Positions 33,916 through 44,804 of a stretch of 64,000 bases of DNA are shown one piece after another. The stretch lies in the NCBI RefSeq assembly GCF_022965805.1, contig NC_133103.1:29192329-29256328 (forward strand), read 5' to 3'. This stretch comes from Primulina eburnea. Taxonomy: Eukaryota > Streptophyta > Magnoliopsida > Lamiales > Gesneriaceae. The stretch's first letter is position 1, and the number at the start of each line of letters is the position of its first letter. A model generated the notes under the pieces. The model ran no database searches, had not been told where the DNA came from, and saw only the letters and a program-made list of their open reading frames with translations. A program made the position numbers and the translations under genes.

Positions 33916-35496
33916 TCAAGGATCAGAAAGGGAAATAAACTCTTCTTGAAAGATTTCATTTTCCAAAAATGGTTTAAGCCTTTGTCCATTCACTTTAAAA
34001 ACATCACCATTTTTAGGATTTTCAATATCCACAGCTCCATAAGGATACACATGCTTTATAACATATGGGCCTGTCCATCTTGATCGTAATTTTCCTGGAA
34101 ATATGTGAAGTCGAGAATTATAAAGCAAAACTTTTTTACCAATCTCAAAAGATTTTCTAAGAATTGTTTTATCATGAAATGATTTGATTTTTGCTTTATA
34201 AATCCTTGAATTCTCATACGCATCATTTCTGAGTTCATCAAGTTCATTAAGTTGCAATTTACGCAATTTGTTGGCATCATCCATGCTTGAATTTAAAGTT
34301 TTTATCGCCCAATAAGCTTTATGTTCCAATTCCACAGGCAAATGACAATGTTTTCCATAAACCAACCTATAGGGAGACATATTCAATGATGTTTTAAAAG
34401 CTGTTCGATATGCCCACAGTGCATCATTAAGTCGCAGAGACCAGTCTTTTCTATTTGAGTTAACAGTTTTTTCCAAAATTTGCTTTATCTCCCTATTAGC
34501 TAATTCAACTTGTCCATTTGTTTGAGGATGATAAGGAGTTGTTACTTTGTGAGTAATACCATATTTTTTCATTAATGAAGCAAATGGTTTATTAACAAAG
34601 TGAGTTCCCCCATCACTTATCATAGCTCGAGGAATTCCGAATCTACTAAAAATATTTTCTTTCAAAAATTTGATGACGATTTTATGATCATTTGTTCGAC
34701 ATGGAATTGCCTCTATCCATTTGGAAACATAATCAACTGCAACTAAAATATACAAGTATCCAAACGACGGTGGAAAAGGTCCCATAAAATCTATTCCCCA
34801 ACAATCAAATATTTCAATTTCAATGATAGGATTCAAAGGCATCATGTTTCTTTTTGAAATCGCACCCAATTTTTGACAATTTTCACAGATCTTGCAGATT
34901 TCGTGGGTGTCTTTAAACAAAGTGGGCCAATAAAATCCACACTGCAAGATTTTTGCAGCTGTTTTCTTTGAAGAAAAATGTCCCCCGCATGCTTCTGAAT
35001 GACAAAATTTAATGACACTACTTACCTCATTGTCGGGTATGCAACGTCGAAAAATTTGATCCGGACAATACTTGAACAGATACGGATCATCCCAATAAAA
35101 GTTTTTTACCTCATTCAAAAATTTTCTTTTATCTTGGGAACTCCATTGCGGTGGCATTTTTCCTGTCACAAGAAAATTTACTATGTTAGCAAACCAAGGT
35201 GTAGTAGTAACTGAAAATAGATGTTCATCAGGAAAATTATCGTTAATTGGTGTCATTTCAAAAGATGATCCTGTTACTAGTCTCGATAAATGATCGGCTA
35301 CGACATTCTCGGTTCCTTTTTTATCTTTGATTACAATGTCAAATTCTTGGAGCAACAAAATCCATCGTATCAGTCGTGGCTTTGCATCCTGTTTGGTCAA
35401 CAAATATCTAATAGCAGAATGATCAGTAAACACGATAGTTGTTGATCCAATCAAATAAGAACGAAATTTATCTAATGCAAATATTACAGCAAGTAG
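33916..35496 (-). CDS. element D RNase H end and integrase
   Basis: Continues the gag-pol frame after a +1 shift near 35497. It contains the RNase H tail ([35 protein letters not shown]), the integrase zinc region ([29 protein letters not shown]), and the DDE core with [22 protein letters not shown] and [21 protein letters not shown], then the C-terminal DNA-binding part to [15 protein letters not shown] residues and a stop at 33916. All integrase catalytic residues are visible. No chromodomain is present, as expected for Athila. Supplied in trans or by a sister copy without the shift it should be functional. Confidence 0.9.
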   Translation of the reverse strand, partial: LLAVIFALDKFRSYLIGSTTIVFTDHSAIRYLLTKQDAKPRLIRWILLLQEFDIVIKDKKGTENVVADHLSRLVTGSSFEMTPINDNFPDEHLFSVTTTPWFANIVNFLVTGKMPPQWSSQDKRKFLNEVKNFYWDDPYLFKYCPDQIFRRCIPDNEVSSVIKFCHSEACGGHFSSKKTAAKILQCGFYWPTLFKDTHEICKICENCQKLGAISKRNMMPLNPIIEIEIFDCWGIDFMGPFPPSFGYLYILVAVDYVSKWIEAIPCRTNDHKIVIKFLKENIFSRFGIPRAMISDGGTHFVNKPFASLMKKYGITHKVTTPYHPQTNGQVELANREIKQILEKTVNSNRKDWSLRLNDALWAYRTAFKTSLNMSPYRLVYGKHCHLPVELEHKAYWAIKTLNSSMDDANKLRKLQLNELDELRNDAYENSRIYKAKIKSFHDKTILRKSFEIGKKVLLYNSRLHIFPGKLRSRWTGPYVIKHVYPYGAVDIENPKNGDVFKVNGQRLKPFLENEIFQEEFISLSDP

Positions 35497-38400
35497 CTTC
35501 TTTTTCAGTTGTGGAGTAATTCATTTGAGCATTGTTTAAAGTTCTACTTGCATAATATATCACATAAGGCTTACCGTTTCTTCTTTGACCCAATACTGCA
35601 CCGACTGCATAATCACTCGCATCGCACATGATTTCAAATGGTAAAGACCAATCAGGAGGTTGCATGATAGGAGCTGATGTTAAATGTCGAATGATTTTAT
35701 CAAAAGCATTTTGACATTCTTGAGTCCACTCAAATGCACTGTCTTTTGTTAAGAGGTTACAAATGGGTTTAGAGATTAAACTAAAGTCCTTTATAAACCT
35801 CCTATAAAATCCAGCATGTCCCAAAAATGAGCGAATTTCTTTAATGGTTTTTGGAGGGGGTAAATTGGCAATGACATCAACTTTTGCTTTATCGACTTCA
35901 ATTCCATGAGATGACACGACATGTCCCAAAACAATTCCAGAAGTAATCATGTAATGACATTTTTCCCAATTTAAAATAAGACCTTTTTCCTCGCATCTTT
36001 TTAAAACTTTTTCCAAATTTTCAAGACAATTATCAAATGTATTCCCAAAAACAGTTAAATCATCCATAAAAATTTCCAAACAATTTTCAACCATGTCGCA
36101 GAAAATGCTTAGCATACATCTTTGAAATGTTGCTGGGGCATTGCATAAACCAAATGGCATCCTTCTGAATGCAAATGTTCCAAAAGGACATGTGAATGTA
36201 GTTTTTTCTTGATCTTCGAGTGCAATGGGAATTTGATAATAGCCTGAATATCCGTCAAGAAAACAGTAGTAGGGATGACCTGCTACTCTTTCTAAAATTT
36301 GATCCAAAAATGGTAATGGAAAATGATCTTTTCTAGTGGCGTCATTTAATTTTCTATAATCAATACACATCCGCCAACTAGATGGGACTCGACTTGTTAA
36401 CAATTCACCTTTTTCATTTTTTATCACTGTGATGCCAGATTTTTTTGGAACTACTTGTGTTGGGCTTACCCACTTACTATCAGAAATAGGGTAGATAATT
36501 CCAACATCAAGTAGTTTGAGAACTTCAGTTTTCACAACATCTTTCATGTGTGGATTTAATCTCCTTTGTGGTTGTTGAGATGTTTTTGCATTTTCTTCTA
36601 AGTGAATTTTGTGTGTGCAAATTAGTGGATTAATGCCCTTAAGATCTTTTAGTGTCCAACCAATTGCATTTTTATGTCTTTTAAGCATATCAACTAATTT
36701 ACCTTCTTGATTACTTGAGAGTTTGGAAGAAATTACCACCGGATATGTTTCATCTTCTCCAAGAAATGCATACTTCAATTCTTCTGGCAAGGGTTTTAAC
36801 TCCAATACTGGTGGTTCGTCTTTGTTCTCATATTTTTCATCAAATTCTTTCTCTGATCCTGGTAACGAGTGATACCTGAAAAAATCGTCAAGATCAATTT
36901 CAATATTTTCTTTAACAGTTTCAATTGAACAAATATCTAATTGATCACGAGTACTCCCTTCTTGAATGTTTTCTTCCACAAGAGTTTCAATAAGATTTTC
37001 ATCTTCACTTTCATCTCCTTTGTCATGTGGTTGCTTACAAAGATTAAAAACATTGAGCTCCAAGGTCATGTTACCAAATGACAACTTCATTATTCCATTC
37101 CTGCAATTTATAAGAGCATTAGAAGTTGCTAAAAATGGACGACCTAAAATTACAGGAATTGCATTACAAGCTTCAATAGGTTGTGTATCTAAAACTATGA
37201 AATCGACAGGATATACAAAGTTATCAACTTGGACCAACACGTCTTCTACCATACCTCTTGGCACTTTAACAGATCTATCAGCAAGTAAAAGTGTTACCGA
37301 AGTAGGTTTTAACTCGCCTAGATTGAGTTCTTGATAAACTGAATATGGAAGTAAATTCACACTAGCTCCAAGGTCAAGCAAGGCTTTTTTAATCTTTCGT
37401 TCTCCAATAATACACGAAATAGTAGGACAACCAGGGTCTTTGTATTTCAAAGCATTATTATTTTGAATGATTGCACTTACTTGTTCGGCTAAAAATGCTT
37501 TCTTTTTCACATTCAATTTTCTTTTCACAGTGCACAAGTCTTTCAAAAATTTGGCATATGATGGTACCTGTTTTATTGCATCTAATAAAGGAATATTAAC
37601 TTTTACTTGTTTAAAAATATCATATATATCAGAATTCAAATTTGATTTTTTTGTATTTTTCAATGCATGAGGGAATGGTGGTGACACTGTCTGTTGAACC
37701 TCCTCTTCGCAAGTTATGGGTTCCACTTCCTTACCCTTTGGAGTTGATTTATCATCATCTTCACAAGGTTCAAGAATGGATTTTTCCACAACCTTACCAC
37801 TTCGAAGGGTAATAACAGATTTTACCTGATCCATCGGTTGAGTTCCAGAAGTTCCAATTTGTGTATGATGATCCTTGGGATTAGGCAGAGGTTGTGAAGG
37901 AAATTTACCTTTTTCATGAACATTAAGTGCAGATGCAAATTTAGCAAGAGTATCTTTCAAGTCTGTCATGGTTTGAGCAGTTTGAGTATTGATAGACTCT
38001 TGCTTTGCAATGAAAGAATTCAATGTATCTTCCAAATTTCTTTTCGGCGGAGGAACATAAGGTGCATAATTTTGAAAATTTTGTTGATTTTGAAAATGTG
38101 GTTGCGGAAATTGTGCAGCATTATCATTCCTCCAACTAAAATTTGGATGATTTCGCCAACCTGGATTGTAATTTTGAGAAAATGGTTCAAAATTTGGCCT
38201 TTTGAAATTGTTCAAAACATTGGCTTGCTCATGGAGACATTCTTTAAAAGAGGGCAAAGTGGGACAATCTTTTGTAAAATGATCACTTGTATCACAGATG
38301 TGACACACAATTTCTTGAACAGATTTTAATTGACCATTCTTTTTCAATTCAAGTGCCTCAACTTTTCTTGCCAAAGAGGTAAATCTAGCTTGAAGATCAT

Positions 38401-39163
38401 GTTCATCTTTGAGAGTGTACATACCTCCACCAGATGTAGGAGATTGAATCTTGTTTGATGGTTCGATTGTACCTATAGTGTCCCAATTTTGAGCATTTTC
38501 ATCTAATGAATCGAGATACTCAATTGCCTCGTTCGGATCTTTATCTTCAAATGTTCCATTACACATAAATTCAACCATTTGCCTATCTTTAGGTGTTAAG
38601 CCTTCATAAAATTGAGAAACAACTCTCCAAATTTCAAAACCATGATGTGGACAAAGATTAAGCAATTCTTTGTATCTATCCCAACACTGATAAAAAGTTT
38701 CTCCTTGTTTTTGAGTGAAAGTGATGATTTGCCTTTTGAAAGAATTTGTTCTATGAGATGGAAAAAACTTTTTCAAAAATTGTTGTTGCAATTCATCCCA
38801 AGTTCGAATGGATCCCGATCTAAGATTTTGTAGCCAAGTTTTAGCTTTATCTTTTAAAGAAAAAGGAAAAAGCTTAAGGCGAATGGTGTTCATGCTACAA
38901 TTTAGATCATTATATGTGTTGCACACTTCTTCAAACTCTCGTAAATGCATGTATGGATTTTCAGAATCTAAGCCATGAAAGTTGGGTAAAAGTTGGATAA
39001 TACCAGGCTTAAAATTGAAATGAGATGCATCAGGGGGAAAAACTAGACATGAAGGTGCACTAGTACGTGTAGGATTCATGTGATCTCTAAGTGTTCTTCG
39101 TCTATCATGATCATGTTGAGATTGAATTTCATCTTCATTTTCTTGGATGGGTTCTTCCGCCAT
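35468..39163 (-). CDS. element D gag, protease, reverse transcriptase and start of RNase H (ends in a frameshift)
   Basis: A very long open frame. I take [12 protein letters not shown] (39161-39163) as the start because the 36 codons upstream are leader sequence. Order: gag with [16 protein letters not shown] and [19 protein letters not shown], a [14 protein letters not shown] knuckle (around 38265-38306), protease [23 protein letters not shown] (around 37330-37390), RT with [37 protein letters not shown] and the active site FMDDLTVFG (around 36058-36070), and RNase H from [14 protein letters not shown]. After YSTTEKE the frame shifts by one extra base near 35497 and ends at 35468, while the normal continuation is in the next frame. 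The motifs fit the Athila lineage. Everything else in the 3.7 kb is intact, in line with a recent insertion. Confidence 0.92.
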   Translation of the reverse strand: MAEEPIQENEDEIQSQHDHDRRRTLRDHMNPTRTSAPSCLVFPPDASHFNFKPGIIQLLPNFHGLDSENPYMHLREFEEVCNTYNDLNCSMNTIRLKLFPFSLKDKAKTWLQNLRSGSIRTWDELQQQFLKKFFPSHRTNSFKRQIITFTQKQGETFYQCWDRYKELLNLCPHHGFEIWRVVSQFYEGLTPKDRQMVEFMCNGTFEDKDPNEAIEYLDSLDENAQNWDTIGTIEPSNKIQSPTSGGGMYTLKDEHDLQARFTSLARKVEALELKKNGQLKSVQEIVCHICDTSDHFTKDCPTLPSFKECLHEQANVLNNFKRPNFEPFSQNYNPGWRNHPNFSWRNDNAAQFPQPHFQNQQNFQNYAPYVPPPKRNLEDTLNSFIAKQESINTQTAQTMTDLKDTLAKFASALNVHEKGKFPSQPLPNPKDHHTQIGTSGTQPMDQVKSVITLRSGKVVEKSILEPCEDDDKSTPKGKEVEPITCEEEVQQTVSPPFPHALKNTKKSNLNSDIYDIFKQVKVNIPLLDAIKQVPSYAKFLKDLCTVKRKLNVKKKAFLAEQVSAIIQNNNALKYKDPGCPTISCIIGERKIKKALLDLGASVNLLPYSVYQELNLGELKPTSVTLLLADRSVKVPRGMVEDVLVQVDNFVYPVDFIVLDTQPIEACNAIPVILGRPFLATSNALINCRNGIMKLSFGNMTLELNVFNLCKQPHDKGDESEDENLIETLVEENIQEGSTRDQLDICSIETVKENIEIDLDDFFRYHSLPGSEKEFDEKYENKDEPPVLELKPLPEELKYAFLGEDETYPVVISSKLSSNQEGKLVDMLKRHKNAIGWTLKDLKGINPLICTHKIHLEENAKTSQQPQRRLNPHMKDVVKTEVLKLLDVGIIYPISDSKWVSPTQVVPKKSGITVIKNEKGELLTSRVPSSWRMCIDYRKLNDATRKDHFPLPFLDQILERVAGHPYYCFLDGYSGYYQIPIALEDQEKTTFTCPFGTFAFRRMPFGLCNAPATFQRCMLSIFCDMVENCLEIFMDDLTVFGNTFDNCLENLEKVLKRCEEKGLILNWEKCHYMITSGIVLGHVVSSHGIEVDKAKVDVIANLPPPKTIKEIRSFLGHAGFYRRFIKDFSLISKPICNLLTKDSAFEWTQECQNAFDKIIRHLTSAPIMQPPDWSLPFEIMCDASDYAVGAVLGQRRNGKPYVIYYASRTLNNAQMNYSTTEKEATCCNICIR

Positions 39164-39327
39164 GTTTTGTAAAAATAAAGGGTTATTTCGAATGAGTCGA
39201 CCACTAAGTGTACGTGACCAAATGCTCATGCAAATGCAAAACAAAAAGAAAAAAAAAACACACAAAAGCAATAAAAAGAAAAATAAACTTTAAACAATAT
39301 TAAATAGACTTGAAATTAAATTATACT

Positions 39328-39345
39328 TCCCCGGCAACGGCGCCA
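39328..39345 (-). other. primer binding site of D (Asp tRNA)
   Basis: On the minus strand, TGGCGCCGTTGCCGGGGA is an 18-base complement of the 3' end of plant Asp tRNA, six bases from the LTR. Confidence 0.93.
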
Positions 39346-39351
39346 AAAACT

Positions 39352-40921
39352 TGTTGCGACTTTGATTGTTGCACTCCCAAGAGCAGGTTGTCCACAAGTA
39401 GTATAATTCGGTGAGTCCGAATATCGTATCCACAGGGAAGCTAAGGTAATTACAAGTCCACTACAATGTCTTTTTGTTTTTGTTTTTGTTTCTTTTTAAT
39501 TTTAATTGAATCTTTAATGGGTAAATTTTAATTGTTCAAATTTAAATTTAAGTAGTTGAGATTAAAGGATCCACTCTTGGTATTTTAATAAAGTTAACAT
39601 TAACGAACAATATTGAAATCCACTTAATAAAATGGTTCCAATATATTAAATAATCATATTTATATTATGTTATAAATTATAATCTTATAAGTACATAATA
39701 TATACCAAAACTTATAAATGTGGTCAAGTATTTATTGTGCTATATATATTTGTAAACACTAAATCAAGGTTCCCACTTTAAATGGTTGGTAAAACCAAAC
39801 AAACATTTAAATGGTACCAATAAATTAATACTATAATATATTCATATATAATAAATCAAGGAATCCAAGTTAAATGGTTGGTAAAACCAAACTAACATTT
39901 AAATGGTTCCAAGAATTTAATATTATAATATATTTATATATAATAACTCAAGGCATCCATTTTAAATGGTTGGTAATACCAAACTAACATTTAAATGGTT
40001 CCAAGAATTTAGTGTAACATATAGCAACAATAAATCAAAACTCCCACTTATAAGTAGGGTATAAAAATGCTTAAAGAAATAAATATAACATAAACAATAA
40101 ATAATGATTAAATAATATAAAACATAGATTCTTACCTTATAATAACCTTATTATCATGCCAAGAGCTTCACCTTATCATCTCAACTTTAGGAAGTTAGCT
40201 ATTCATTATTCAAAGTGTAAAACTTTGAATATGAAATTAACATGCTAATTATATTTAAATGAAGAAATAAAAGAAAAATATAGAGAGAAATATTATGAAC
40301 TCAAAGATTTGTTCATAGAATGAGGGATATCTCAATACATTACAATGCACCCCTATTTATAGCCAAATTTGGGGAGACAACCACAAATAAAATATTATTT
40401 TTTACACATAAGTCTTCATTGGTGTTCCAAGAAATTAATATTATATTGCACATCACTTTTGACAAGCATCTTCTCCGAATTTTCTTCTTCACATAAAATG
40501 AAACATGTGGATAATTGAGTTGTCTAGTTGTGGTATTTTTTTCAGAATATTTGACCAAGTAGTTTGAGAGATATGGTCAAAATACTAGAGCATGGTAAAA
40601 CTGCCACTCCTTCGGTAACTTTAATTGTTGCTTAATTTGATCCCAATTGTGAGAGGATTTTTATCTCATGCTTGCCACCAATATTGTAGATATTAACATC
40701 AACTTTCTACAGGTCCAAGAATCATCTTAATCCCATTTGCAACGCCAAGGTTATTCTTGTTTTATCGAACCTGTAAAAATAGTAAAAACTTATAATTACA
40801 CAACAACTTATATTTTATACAATTTATTATAAAACATATAATATTTAAAAATTTAATAAAACAAAAACTATATATTTATATTATAAAACATTTAATTAAT
40901 GTACAATTTTTATGTTTATCA
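39352..40921 (-). repeat. 5' LTR of D
   Basis: 1570 bp, equal in length to 29504-31073. The only difference noticed by eye is A versus C near 40123 (30272 in the other copy). Confidence 0.95.
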
Positions 40922-41696
40922 CTAGGCTTCGCTTGAAACAAGAAATAACAATAGCATAAACAAATCACTTGTAAAAACGTCAAGAAATAATGTTAAACAA
41001 CGAGTACGGGTAGGATCCCCTCAAATCCCAACAAATTTAGAGTTTAGCCAACCAAATTCATACTAGAAATCAACAATCTATGCCAGAGAATAAAATACTG
41101 ACTAATAAAATACTAAATATGACGATGGAAGATGGCTGCGATGCTTGGAATTCTCGAGTTCTTCGAAAGTCTTCCTTACTCCTTGCCTTCTCTCCCAGAA
41201 AAAATGATGAAAATATGATGAATAATCCTCCCAGAGGCGCCCAATCTCGTGTATTAGGTTAGTGGTCTTGGATAGAGTCCATCAAAATAGAAACAAATCT
41301 CGCAGAATCTTGCTGGATCGCGTGACTCGCTAGGGCGGTAGGTTTTGACCGCTGGGGCGAGTGACTCTCGAATAAAAACTTTGAGCCTTCTCTCTAGTCT
41401 CGCTGGGGCGGCCACTTTTGACCGCCCTAGCGAGAGGTCTTCTGTTCGATATCCTCGGTAAGGCTAGAATGCTCGCTGGGGCGGTCAGTTTTGACCGCCC
41501 TAGCGAGGCTTCTTCGTTGTTGTGCCCATTTTCTGCCATATTTGGTTCCATTCCTTCAAAATACCACAAAACACACGAGATCAATCATATGCTAAATAAT
41601 GCAAACAAAATGCAAGAATAAACTAAAACAAACTAATATGATGTATGAATACGATTCGAAACCAACACTAAAAACACGTAAAAACGAGTCCTATCA
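40922..41696 (-). repeat. right TSD of D and proximal part of the 3' LTR of C
   Basis: CTAGG at 40922-40926 followed by 770 bp matching 50896-51665, ending CCTATCA. It carries three GC-rich hairpin units at 41330-41512. Confidence 0.93.
41330..41512. repeat. three GC-rich hairpins in the 3' LTR of C
   Basis: Each unit is CTCGCTRGGGCGG, a short spacer with TTTTGA, then CCGCCCTAGCGAG or a close variant. The units are at about 41334-41369, 41399-41433 and 41471-41506. The 5' LTR has the same set. Confidence 0.88.
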
Positions 41697-41706
41697 ACCC
41701 CCTCAT
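41697..41706 (-). other. polypurine tract of C
   Basis: On the minus strand, ATGAGGGGGT directly precedes the LTR start TGATAGGAC. Confidence 0.85.
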
Positions 41707-42959
41707 ACTAACCTTTCGCTCGCCCTCGAGTAAAATAGGTTAAAGCACGAGATTCTAAACAGACAAAATAAACACGAAATAACCAACACAAGAAAAAGTT
41801 AATGGTGAGTTAACAACTTTATGTTCATGCCTCAGTAAATTTTTTCCACATCATAATCAAGTCATTTCACAAATAAATACTCTTTCTCATCTACAAATAA
41901 GTCTTGGCACTAATTCGAACGTGTGTGTGTGTCATGGTGGGTCTAGTCATTCGTACGTCAAATAGATCAATCGTCAAGTTATGCAAGTCACTCAATCAAC
42001 ACTTCAATACAAATCTCACTAGCATGCATCCCCGTGTCCATTCATCACTAACCATCATTTTGAACTTTAGTTAATTTTTTAAGTGCATAGAAGGGTGTCG
42101 AAAGGAAAGAAACTAAGCTCAAGTGGCGAAAAGTTGGGAGTACATCGATCATTTTCATTGTGCAATTGTCAAGACTGTGCGTCTGACTTCCTCGACTCCT
42201 TACATCTCCAACTTTTAGCCTAGGAATAGAATTTCATTCCTTTTATTTTCGGCTCCCCCTCACCTTACATCTCCTTTTTTCCCAAAGTTCTTTTTACAAG
42301 AACTTTGTTGTTTCAACATTTTGATGCACAATTTTCACACATGTACTCCCTAGGCTAAGAATATATCTTTTTGGATTATAGCTGGTTAGGAGTACTGTAT
42401 TTGAATTCAGGGTATTGACAAGGGGGCATATGTACAGTTCAAGGTCAGTCAAATGCTATCATGCACGACCTCAATCAGTGACTTATTTCCACGGGTTTTC
42501 ATGCTAAATCAATTCATACGTGATGTCTTTCAAGTTAACCAACAAGAATTTCAAATTTCACCATTATTCCTACAAAATTCTAGGCCCCACACATATGTGC
42601 TCAAAAAGTTCTAAATTTGCACCAAAACTCATGTTTCAACAATCCAGAGTATCATTCATGCATTGACCCAATCAATATTTCTCAAAGCAACATCATCATC
42701 GGCTCATAAATCATGTCAACTCACCATAAACGACTCACAATCTAACAACGAAAATACAACGACTTAAAAACCCAAATAACAAACTAAATAACTGAACAAA
42801 CAAACAAAACAAACTACCCGACCCCCTCATACTAGAGTTGTGCAATGCCCTCATCGCACAAAACGAAACAGACACGAAAAACAATAACAACTTATGAATT
42901 CAAATGCAACAATAGAAAATGCACAAGAAAAAGAAAGGGGAAACAGTGAACTCCCCTGA
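41707..42959 (-). other. non-coding 3' region of C
   Basis: About 1.25 kb between the third ORF and the polypurine tract. No credible ORF or known motif was seen. Confidence 0.6.
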
Positions 42960-44108
42960 TCAAAACTCCTCCTCCTCATCATGCTCAGGTGGTGGATTGC
43001 CCTCGTCAGCTGCAGGCGGCATAGGATACGTGTACTGGAAGTGGAAAGGTGGCGGGTATGCTGGAACAGGCGGCCGGCCGGAAGTGTCTAAGCCCAAGTG
43101 AGTCGAGATGCCCTGCACCAAGTACTCGATGTTCAGAGTGTGGGCTTGGTCGATGGCCTGATAATGAGTCTGGTAGGTGGCCCAAGCGCCCAACTCGTCG
43201 ACTCGGTCTCGAATGGCACGGCGGCGTGGCTGCGGTGGTGGTGGATGTCCGAAGACCGGAGGTGGTGGAGCGGCTTGCACGTGACCGTAAAATACATCAG
43301 CGGGCAGCTCATCCCGTCTCTTCGCGTACTTGGAGGTATGAAGAGCTTCATCGATGGCTCTCAGTGGCGGTAGCCACTCATCATCGTGCGCGAAAATCAC
43401 ACCCGCGCGGGCACATAGCTCAGTCACGATAGTGGGGAAATAAAAGGCTAAATTGTTGCAATTGATACAGATAGTCAGCTGCCCGAATATGAGTTTGCCC
43501 ACATCAATCGGCATCCCGGTATAGATCGCATAAAGAACCACCGCCCTATCCCGCTGTACATCACTCGTATGCCCTACCGGCATCAATCTCTTCGATAGAA
43601 AGGCATACCAAAGTGCCGCCTCCACCTTCAAAAATTTCTCAAGAAACACCGTATACGTTCCCGACTGCTTCCACGTACTGCCCGGATAACACAATGTGTG
43701 AATGATCAGATCGTAATCCGGATTCAGCACCCAAGCCTGGAATACCGAATCATCCACTGCCGGTAAACCCAACAAATCGTTTATCGTTTTAGGATCATAT
43801 GGGACTTGACTTCCCCTCACCCTAGCCTTATTTTAAGTCCCTTCCGGGGCGTTAGCATAAAACTCACGTACAACCGGCACCACAGCCGCATTCGGTTGAG
43901 CTAAAAAATTTGTCCACCCTCGTCCTGCAACTTCTAACTCCTCAAAAACATTATCTAAAATCCACGAAGTACATCCCCTCTCAGGGATTGGTTTTCTATG
44001 GAGTTTAGCGTGCTCCCATCGCTCCCTAGCCCTGTCATTCACAAATATAGAGGGGGTGGATCGAGAACTAGAGGTACCGCGGGTTACCTTCGAGCGTTTG
44101 GAAGCCAT
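42960..44108 (-). pseudogene. element C third ORF in env position: 'putative plant transposon protein'-like, one in-frame stop
   Basis: Starts MASKRSKVTRGTSSSRSTP at 44106-44108. The frame runs through RERGxxS-like ERGCTSWILDNVFEELE, RGWTNFLAQPNAAVVPVVREFYANA, a single TAA at 43833-43835, then RGSQVPYDPKTINDLLGLP, LWYAFLSKRLMPVGHTSDVQRDRAVVLYAI, GMPIDVGKLIF, FPTIVTELCARAGV and a Pro-rich and acidic tail. This succession (WxxF...VVxEFYAN, INDLLGLP, LMPxxHxSDVxxDRAxLLYxI, ITELCxRAGV) is what plant databases call a putative plant transposon protein domain, common in Athila-like 3' regions. The function is unknown. Removing the stop from consideration, there is no frameshift, so it looks only recently disabled. 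An upstream in-frame extension to 44306 lacks family similarity. Confidence 0.75.
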
Positions 44109-44408
44109 GGTCTGAGATGAGTGCACAAAGGAGGAGCCCGGAGTAGTAGATGTTGCCGGAGCTTGAAAAGAACGGAAGAGATGGCGGCGGCGGCGTAGAG
44201 GCGGCGGTGGCGGCGTAGGTGGTAGGAGAGTGTAGATTTGCCCGGAAAAATCGTGTCTTGAGCTTTGAAACAAAGGAGATTCACAAATATACCTGTAAAT
44301 TGGCAAGAAACCACGTTAATCGCTTCAGATCTGGCGTGGGGGGGCGGAATTTTGAGAGAAAAGTGTAGGGTTTCGAGTGGGAGAGGAGAGAAGTGAGGCG
44401 CAGTTTTT

Positions 44409-44671
44409 AAGTGAATCGCGACTCGCTAGGGCGGTCAAAAGTGTCCGCCCTAGCGAGAGTCTTTCTGTCCGAAAAACTCGAGTGCTCGCTGGGGCGGATA
44501 CAAGTGTCCGCCCTAGCGAGGGGTTTTCTGTTTTAAAAATTTTTTTGAAAAATTGCGAGTGTTCGCGAGGGCGTTCAGTTTTGACCGCCCGAGCGAGAAT
44601 CTCTCTGCCCGAAATTCATGAAAAATTTGAACCTCTCGCTTGGGCGGTCAATACTACCCGCCCTAGCGAGG
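44409..44671. repeat. four GC-rich hairpins between pol and third ORF of C
   Basis: Units at about 44412-44447, 44485-44520, 44572-44607 and 44636-44670 share the CTCGCTxGGGCGG...CCGCCCTAGCGAG pattern of the C LTRs, although this is internal sequence. The spacers between units are unrelated to each other. Confidence 0.88.
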
Positions 44672-44804
44672 TATTTTCTGAAGAGAATGCAACTACTTAA
44701 ATGCAAATGATGCGAATGCTAAAAAAAAATCTAATTAAAATCAGAATAAGGAGTAGAAGTAGTTCTCAGTTTATAGTCTAGAGCTCGACTTTTCACCCAT
44801 GTCC

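Larger units (their letters stand above)
29504..40921 (-). mobile_element. Athila-type element D carrying LOG-like and carlavirus-CRP-like ORFs
   Basis: 11,418 bp. Identical-length LTRs (1570 bp) with one difference noticed by eye, perfect TSD, Asp-tRNA primer site, gag-pol and polypurine tract, all on the minus strand. Between the pol stop (33916) and the 3' LTR it carries two intact non-retroviral ORFs. It is the youngest element of the H-E-A-C-D chain. The only coding lesion I see in gag-pol is one frameshift in RNase H near 35497. Confidence 0.95.

Noticed and set aside
41080..41621. ORFs on both strands over the hairpin arrays of C (also 51049-51590 and 44377-44700)
   Set aside because: By-products of GC-rich inverted repeats lacking stops; no domain and no plausible start context.
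41330..44671. Hairpin units as a CRISPR-like or satellite array
   Set aside because: Spacing is irregular, only a few units, in a plant LTR element; they are inverted repeats, not direct repeats with spacers.
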